Both the position numbers and the translations under genes were made by a program. DNA of 9,444 nt from NCBI GenBank assembly GCA_050740975.1, contig JBOIEE010000135.1:1-9444 (forward strand), read 5' to 3'. This stretch comes from JBOHHR01 sp050740975. GTDB lineage: Bacteria; Pseudomonadota; Gammaproteobacteria; JBOHHR01. Under the pieces are notes generated by a model, which made no database searches, was not told the origin of the DNA, and worked only from the letters and a program-made list of their open reading frames with translations. Position 1 is the first letter of the stretch, and each line of letters begins with the position of its first letter. This document shows, one piece after another, positions 5,383 to 9,444 of this stretch.

Positions 5383-5409
5383 AAAAGCCGTCAGAGCGGG
5401 TGAAAATCT

Positions 5410-5781
5410 CTAATACGCCTCGGCCTCTTTCAAAGCTTTCAGCACGCTCGCTCTTACCACGGTCTTTGCGGGGATGCGAATGATTTGCCCGGTCATAGGG
5501 TTACGAGCCATGCGCGCTTTTCGCTGGACGCGACGCAGCTTAACTCCCAATTCTGGAAGCGCGAATTCTCCGGAGCCCCGCTTCATTACGTGCCTTTTAG
5601 CCAAAGCCCCGAGCGAGGTCAACACGGCTTTGATTTGGGTGCGATTGAGACCCGTTTCTTTTGCGAGCGCGAGCAGGATCTCGGTTTTCGTTTGCTTGGT
5701 CTTAATCGCCTTCAGAGTATCCGCACTGCCGTTAGTGGGGGCCGGTGCAGTGGATTTTTTCACTTTGCTATTTATTGCCAT
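5410..5781 (-). CDS. HU-family DNA-binding protein with basic N-terminal extension
   Basis: The 123-residue product begins at ATG 5781 with AGAGG about 7 bases upstream. Residues 1-30 form a Lys/Ala/Thr-rich extension absent from classical 90-residue HU. From about T32 the fold follows HU: an amphipathic helical half (K-T-E-I-L-L-A-L-A-K-E-T-G-L), G-S-G-E-F-A-L-P-E-L-G-V, then the DNA-binding arm with R-N-P-M-T-G (93-98), where P95 is the intercalating proline position, and I-P-A-K-T-V-V-R near the C-terminus. HU-like proteins bend and compact DNA as dimers. This belongs to the divergent HU branch seen in many proteobacteria in addition to hupA/hupB. It is transcribed divergently from the Nudix gene and convergently to the peroxidase operon. 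The -10 box of its promoter overlaps a palindrome. Confidence 0.88.
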   Translation of the reverse strand: MAINSKVKKSTAPAPTNGSADTLKAIKTKQTKTEILLALAKETGLNRTQIKAVLTSLGALAKRHVMKRGSGEFALPELGVKLRRVQRKARMARNPMTGQIIRIPAKTVVRASVLKALKEAEAY

Positions 5782-5822
5782 GACGATTCCTCTCGGTTAA
5801 ACCATTGCGGCGAACATGTGAA

Positions 5823-5836
5823 ACAATAGATATTGT
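5823..5836. promoter_or_regulatory. Palindrome overlapping the HU-like gene -10 box
   Basis: ACAATA-GA-TATTGT is a perfect 6-base inverted repeat with a 2-base centre. Its right arm overlaps the -10 box (5832-5837 on -). Such placement fits a repressor or autoregulatory site, though AT-rich palindromes can also arise by chance. Confidence 0.4.
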
Positions 5837-5860
5837 AGTCTATGAAGTTATTTACCGCAA
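5832..5860 (-). promoter_or_regulatory. Sigma-70-type promoter of the HU-like gene
   Basis: On the - strand TTGCGG (5860-5855) is separated by exactly 17 bases from TACAAT (5837-5832). The -10 box matches the consensus at five of six positions, the -35 box at three. The start codon is about 50 bases downstream, leaving a short leader. Confidence 0.6.
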
Positions 5861-5867
5861 TATATAG

Positions 5868-5896
5868 TTGGAGAACCGATATCGAGCGGGTATAAA
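5868..5896 (+). promoter_or_regulatory. Sigma-70-type promoter candidate of the Nudix gene
   Basis: TTGGAG (5868-5873) and TATAAA (5891-5896) are 17 bases apart, and the Nudix ATG lies at 5932. The -35 match is only partial. It is divergent from, and only a few bases away from, the HU-like promoter, so the two may compete or share regulation. Confidence 0.45.
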
Positions 5897-5931
5897 GCAT
5901 GCGGACCTTGAGATAGATCGGAAAGGCCCGA

Positions 5932-6348
5932 ATGAAGATAAAGACGCTCTCGGCGGGTATGGTCGTCACCCGCCGGTTAAACCACGAATGCCTTTATCTG
6001 TTGCTGCGCGTGTACAACTACTGGGACTTTCCCAAAGGGACCGTCGAGCCTGGGGAAGATCCGTTTGAGGCGGCGTGCCGCGAGGTGGAGGAAGAGACCT
6101 CGCTGGCGAACCTCAGCTTTCCGTGGGGCGAAGTTTTCTGCGAGACCGAGCCCTACGGTGCCGGCAAAGTGGCGCGGTACTATCTCACTGCGGTCCCTGA
6201 AGCAGAGGTTACATTGCCAATCAGTGCGGAACTCGGCCGCCCGGAGCACGACGAGTATCGCTGGCTACGCTATGGCGAGGCCCGAGCGCTCTTGTCGGTG
6301 CGGCTGATCGCCATCCTGGAATGGGCGCGTGAGGTGAGCGGCTGCTGA
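5932..6348 (+). CDS. Nudix hydrolase
   Basis: The 138-residue product has the Nudix box starting at G36: G-x5-E42-x7-R50-E-V-E-E-E-T-S-L. The final Gly of the consensus (R-E-U-x-E-E-x-G-U) is Ser here, while the metal-binding glutamates are kept. The Y-W-D-F-P-K-G-T-V-E-P-G-E start of the box resembles diadenosine tetraphosphate (Ap4A) hydrolase-type Nudix proteins, which cleave dinucleoside polyphosphates in the cytosol. Without a specificity motif the substrate stays open, and an RNA 5' pyrophosphohydrolase role is an alternative. GAAAGG (5921-5926) is 5 bases before ATG 5932. The gene ends at 6348, convergent with the ABC permease gene across a 242-base gap. Confidence 0.88.
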   Translation: MKIKTLSAGMVVTRRLNHECLYLLLRVYNYWDFPKGTVEPGEDPFEAACREVEEETSLANLSFPWGEVFCETEPYGAGKVARYYLTAVPEAEVTLPISAELGRPEHDEYRWLRYGEARALLSVRLIAILEWAREVSGC

Positions 6349-6590
6349 TACACCGCGTCGCCAGATCTGCGCCGCAGTCACCACGTGCTCCCGATAGCCC
6401 TCGGGGCGTGAGGCGCGGACGAAACCACGCACCCGAGGAAACTGCTTTGGACCCGCTTTAGCCTTGCTCCAGCTTGGCATCGACCGCCGCCATGAACTCT
6501 GCGCCCAAGGCGGAATGCTCTTCAACGATACCTGAAGCCACCGGGGCAAACGAGGCTGACGAAAACGGTGGGTGCACCCTGGCGATGGGT
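6349..6590. other. Gap between convergent Nudix and ABC permease genes
   Basis: On the - strand this stretch has coding-like pieces in two frames. One ends with A-A-V-D-A-K-L-E-Q-G (stop 6458-6460) and could start at a GTG near 6577. The other contains P-R-V-R-G-F-V-R-A-S-R-P-E-G-Y-R-E-H-V-V. They do not form a single gene with a clear start, and neither is recognised. It may be the remains of a gene that once followed the permease. No clear terminator was found. Confidence 0.35.
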
Positions 6591-7730
6591 TCAATCCAGC
6601 GTCTTTCGGTATCGCTTGAGGCCGATGGCGATGACCACCAGCATGAAGACCACGATCGGCCAGAGCTGCGGCAAGGTCTCCGCGTAGCCGTTGCCCTTGA
6701 GCAAGATCCCTCGCACGGCGCGTAGGAAATGGGTGAGCGGCAGGATCTCCCCGATCGCCTGGGCCCAGTGCGGCATGCCACGAAAGGGAAACATAAAGCC
6801 CGAGAGCAGGAGCGAAGGCAGAAAGAAGAAGAAGGTCATCTGCATCGCTTGCATCTGGTTGCGGGCGATGGTTGAGAAGGTGATCCCCACCATCAGATTG
6901 GCCGCGATGAACAGGAGAACCGCGAGACCCAGGAGCAACAGACTGCCCTGGATGGGCACACCGAAGATGAAACGCAGGGCCACGAGGATCAGGCTGACCT
7001 GCACGTAGCCCACCACGACGTAGGGGATGATCTTTCCGCTCATCACCTCGAAGGGACGCACGGGGGTAGCGAGCAGCGCCTCCATCGTCCCCCGCTCTCT
7101 CTCGCGAGTGACCGCGAGCCCCGTCATCATCACCATCGTCATGGTCAGGATCACGCCCATGAGGCCGGGCACGATGTTGTAGGCGGTGATGCCCTCTGGG
7201 TTGTAGCGGCGATGCACGCGTAGCTCCAAGGGGGCCGGTCGTCCCTTAAGGTGCTGCAGACTCCCCTGGATATCGCGGTTGAGCACGGTGCTGGTGAGGT
7301 TGCTGAGCGCCGTCACCGCGTTGACCGTGGCCACGGGATCGGTGGCATCCGCCTCGACCAGCAGTACCGGACGCTCGCCCCGCTGCAGCTTGCGCGCGAA
7401 GTTCTCGGGGATGGTCACCGCGAACAGCACCTCCCCGAGGGCGAAGAGGCGCTCCACCTCCCGCTCGCTCGCGACCTCGGTCACCACCTCGAAGTAGCCG
7501 CTGTTCTCGAGACCCCGCACCAGGCTGCGGGCGAAGGGGCTGTGGTCCGCGGCGAGCACAGCGGTCGGCAGATGCTTGGGATCGGAGTTGATCGCAAAGC
7601 CGAAAAGGATGAGCTGTATAATTGGGATCCCTACAATCATGGCGAAGGTGAGGCGGTCGCGGCGCATCTGGACGAACTCCTTCACCACCATCGCACCGAA
7701 GCGTGCCCAGGAAAAGTACCGAAAGGCCAT
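6591..7730 (-). CDS. ABC-2 type efflux permease (YbhS/YbhR/YhhJ-like)
   Basis: The 379-residue product has the ABC-2 permease layout. A first membrane helix (about 30-48) follows a basic N-terminus (K-E-F-V-Q-M-R-R-D-R). A large periplasmic domain (about 50-180) comes next, then five hydrophobic segments (about 185-206, 233-257, 262-283, 297-315 and 355-372). The R-E-R-E-R-G-T-M-E-A-L-L block (209-220) is the conserved cytoplasmic coupling segment of this family. ATG 7730 follows the ATPase stop by 15 bases, with a G-rich GAGGCGGGCGG leader. Two such permeases usually form a dimer or heterodimer. Here only one gene is present, so a homodimer is likely. The substrate is unknown, with small hydrophobic or cationic drugs suggested only by family resemblance. 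Confidence 0.92.
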   Translation of the reverse strand: MAFRYFSWARFGAMVVKEFVQMRRDRLTFAMIVGIPIIQLILFGFAINSDPKHLPTAVLAADHSPFARSLVRGLENSGYFEVVTEVASEREVERLFALGEVLFAVTIPENFARKLQRGERPVLLVEADATDPVATVNAVTALSNLTSTVLNRDIQGSLQHLKGRPAPLELRVHRRYNPEGITAYNIVPGLMGVILTMTMVMMTGLAVTRERERGTMEALLATPVRPFEVMSGKIIPYVVVGYVQVSLILVALRFIFGVPIQGSLLLLGLAVLLFIAANLMVGITFSTIARNQMQAMQMTFFFFLPSLLLSGFMFPFRGMPHWAQAIGEILPLTHFLRAVRGILLKGNGYAETLPQLWPIVVFMLVVIAIGLKRYRKTLD

Positions 7731-7745
7731 CCGCCCGCCTCGAAT

Positions 7746-8690
7746 TCAACCCGAACGGGCGGTGTTGTCCCGCGCCCCTTGCATGAGCTGGATGAAGGCG
7801 TCCTCGAGCCCCGACACGGAGATCTGCCAGCGGTGGCTACCCGCGCTGCGAAATGGCGCCGTGCTCGCTTCGAGCTGAGCTGCGTCTGTACCGCTGACAT
7901 GCAGGGTGGTGCCGAATGCGAGCACCTGCGAGACTCCCGGAAGTCCTCGCAGCTCGTCGGCCAGTGCCGTAAGCCCCTCCCCTTCCACCGCCCAGGTGGT
8001 AAGCCCCGAGGCTGCTACCACCTCGGGAACCGTACCGTGGGCGAGGAGATGGCCGTAAGCGAGATAAGCGAGGCGATGGCAGCGTTCCGCCTCGTCCATG
8101 TAGTGGGTGCTGACCAACACCGTGATCCCCTTGGCCGCGAGCCGATGGATCTCCTCCCAGAAGTCTCGGCGGGCCTTGGGGTCTACGCCCGCGGTGGGCT
8201 CGTCAAGCAGGAGCAGCCGGGGCTTATGCAGCAGGCAGGCGGCCAGTGCGAGGCGCTGCTTCCAGCCCCCCGAGAGAGCCCCGGCGAGCTGCCGGTGACG
8301 GTCCGCAAGCCCCAGTCGCTCCAGGCTGCGTTCGACGGCCGCCTGGCGATGGCCGATCCCATACATCCGGGCGATGAAGTCCAGGTTCTCGCGGATCGTG
8401 AGGTCTTCGTAGAGGCTGAAGCGCTGCGTCATATAGCCCACGTGGCGCTTGATCTCGGCGGCCTCCTTGCGGATGTCGTAGCCCAGGCAACTGCCGTTGC
8501 CGCCGTCGGGGGTGAGCAGGCCGCAGAGCATGCGAATGGAGGTGGTCTTGCCGCTGCCGTTGGGTCCGAGAAAACCGTAGATCTCCCCGCGCCGCACCTG
8601 CATGTCGAGCCGGTCGACCACCGGGCGTCCCCCGAAGCTCTTGCACAGCCCCTGCACATCGATGACCAGCTCGTGGGCCTCTTGTTTCAC
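7746..8690 (-). CDS. ABC transporter ATPase of the efflux system (YbhF/YhhH-like)
   Basis: The 314-residue product starts at GTG 8690, whose GTGA overlaps the adaptor gene stop by 4 bases. The frame stays open further upstream but runs inside the adaptor gene, so that extension is spurious. The ATPase motifs are complete: Walker A G-P-N-G-S-G-K-T (42-49), Q-loop Q89, signature L-S-G-G-W (139-143), Walker B L-L-L-L-D-E-P (159-165) and H196 in V-S-T-H. The Y-M-T-Q-R-F-S-L-Y-E-D-L-T segment is characteristic of the YbhF-type exporters. A C-terminal domain of about 100 residues follows. It should dimerise and drive the permease encoded next. It is a single ATPase domain, unlike the double-length YbhF. 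Confidence 0.93.
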   Translation of the reverse strand: MKQEAHELVIDVQGLCKSFGGRPVVDRLDMQVRRGEIYGFLGPNGSGKTTSIRMLCGLLTPDGGNGSCLGYDIRKEAAEIKRHVGYMTQRFSLYEDLTIRENLDFIARMYGIGHRQAAVERSLERLGLADRHRQLAGALSGGWKQRLALAACLLHKPRLLLLDEPTAGVDPKARRDFWEEIHRLAAKGITVLVSTHYMDEAERCHRLAYLAYGHLLAHGTVPEVVAASGLTTWAVEGEGLTALADELRGLPGVSQVLAFGTTLHVSGTDAAQLEASTAPFRSAGSHRWQISVSGLEDAFIQLMQGARDNTARSG

Positions 8691-9444
8691 AGCAGTTGCA
8701 CGTCTACCGGCTGCCCGGGGTGTAGCTGCACCGCGTCCTCCGCCCTCAAACGCGCCTCCACCAGATAGACCAGCTTGGCCCGACTTTCCATGCTGTAGAT
8801 GATGGGTGGGGTGTATTCCGCCTGGGGGGAGATGAAGCTGACCGTGGCCTCCAGATTCGCTGGGCAACCATCGCAGCTCACGCGGGCTTTCTGCCCGGTA
8901 CGCACGCGCCCCAGCTCGGGCTCGGGGAGGAAAAAGCGGATCTTAATGTTCGCGGGCGGCAGCAGCGTCACCACCGGGCTACCGGCAGGCACCCATTCCC
9001 CTTGGGAGTACAGATGGTCCGTCACCTCGCCCCCCACCGGGGCCTTCTGGGTCTTCTGACCGAGCCGCCATGCGGATTGAGCCATAGCCGCGCGGGCCGC
9101 TTCTACCTTGGCCTCCGCCGCCCGGATCGCATCCACCCGCCTCGCGAGCTTCGCAGTGTCCACTTGGTGGATAAGCTCTGCGACCCGCGCCCGATCCCGG
9201 TCCCGCACCGCGCGCAGTGCATCCAACGTGTCGGGGGACACGAACTGCGAACGGGCGAGCTGCGCTTGGCGTCGGAGCTGTGCCTCGGCCAGCCTTGCCG
9301 CCGCCTGGGCCTGGGCCAGCTCCGCCTGCACCGCCGCCACCTCGGTCGGCCGCTTGCCCTTCTTGAGGTCTTCGAGCTGTGCCTCGGTACGCCGCAGTTC
9401 CTGTTCTGCCTCGGCGCGCGCCGCCCGTTCGGGTTCCTGCTCCA
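8687..9444 (-). CDS. HlyD-type periplasmic adaptor subunit, 5' end outside the window
   Basis: The frame is open to the window edge (first complete codon 9442-9440), and the N-terminal signal anchor and first lipoyl half are missing. About 251 residues are visible. An Ala/Glu/Arg-rich coiled-coil hairpin (about 1-130) has G-K-R-P-T-E near its start and the S-P-D-T-L-D-A-L turn in the middle. The second lipoyl half (about 133-161, K-A-P-V-G-G-E-V-T-D) and a beta-barrel follow (about 165-250). The pattern is that of YbhG/YhiI-like adaptors, which link an inner-membrane ABC exporter to a TolC-type outer-membrane channel. No channel gene is in view. The stop TGA (8689-8687) overlaps the ATPase GTG, so the two are translationally coupled. 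Confidence 0.9.
   Translation of the reverse strand, partial: EQEPERAARAEAEQELRRTEAQLEDLKKGKRPTEVAAVQAELAQAQAAARLAEAQLRRQAQLARSQFVSPDTLDALRAVRDRDRARVAELIHQVDTAKLARRVDAIRAAEAKVEAARAAMAQSAWRLGQKTQKAPVGGEVTDHLYSQGEWVPAGSPVVTLLPPANIKIRFFLPEPELGRVRTGQKARVSCDGCPANLEATVSFISPQAEYTPPIIYSMESRAKLVYLVEARLRAEDAVQLHPGQPVDVQLL

Noticed and set aside
7251..8768. 505-codon open frame on the + strand
   Set aside because: It is antisense to the permease and ATPase genes, which have complete family motifs. Long open antisense frames are expected in GC-rich DNA.
8691..8867. Upstream extension of the ATPase frame
   Set aside because: It runs inside the adaptor gene in another frame and gives a Gly/Pro-rich sequence. 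The GTG at 8690 overlapping the adaptor stop is the natural start.

Overview
The window reads as chromosomal DNA of a respiratory proteobacterium, probably gamma or beta. The support is gene content: a soluble-transhydrogenase remnant whose C-terminal tail is of the proteobacterial type, an HU variant with a basic N-terminal extension, a periplasmic di-heme peroxidase, and a YbhG/YhiI-like efflux adaptor system. No rRNA, tRNA or CRISPR was found, so species-level placement is not possible.

Bases 1-2452 are a worn, accessory-looking stretch. It starts with the 3' end of a ParD-like antitoxin gene (+) that has no visible toxin partner. A repeat-bearing gap follows, then a doubtful small ORF (-) and a well-supported four-helix membrane protein (-) whose histidines appear to cluster on one face of the membrane. 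Next come a transposase C-terminal remnant (-) interrupted by a widespread CCTGAGCCTGTCGAAGG-type repeat, and a pyridine nucleotide transhydrogenase (sthA) pseudogene (-) in which the N-terminus is joined in frame to the C-terminus.

Bases 2538-5327 hold the most distinctive unit, a tight three-gene + strand operon. It encodes a di-heme cytochrome c peroxidase, a Tat-exported calcineurin-like phosphoesterase, and a small monoheme cytochrome c resembling SoxA/TsdA-type domains. All three should act in the periplasm. The gaps between genes are 10 and 18 bases, and a plausible terminator follows. The sequence suggests a redox module linking peroxide (or MauG-like) chemistry to a phosphoesterase and a dedicated electron carrier. 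That joint role is inference.

Bases 5328-6348 contain divergent genes for an HU-like nucleoid protein (-) and a Nudix hydrolase (+), with facing promoter candidates and a palindrome over the HU -10 box.

Bases 6349-9444 hold, after a 242-base gap, a three-gene ABC-2 efflux operon on the - strand: HlyD-type adaptor (cut by the window edge), ATPase (GTG start, 4-base overlap) and permease. It resembles YbhG/YbhF/YbhSR-type exporters but has a single permease gene within view.
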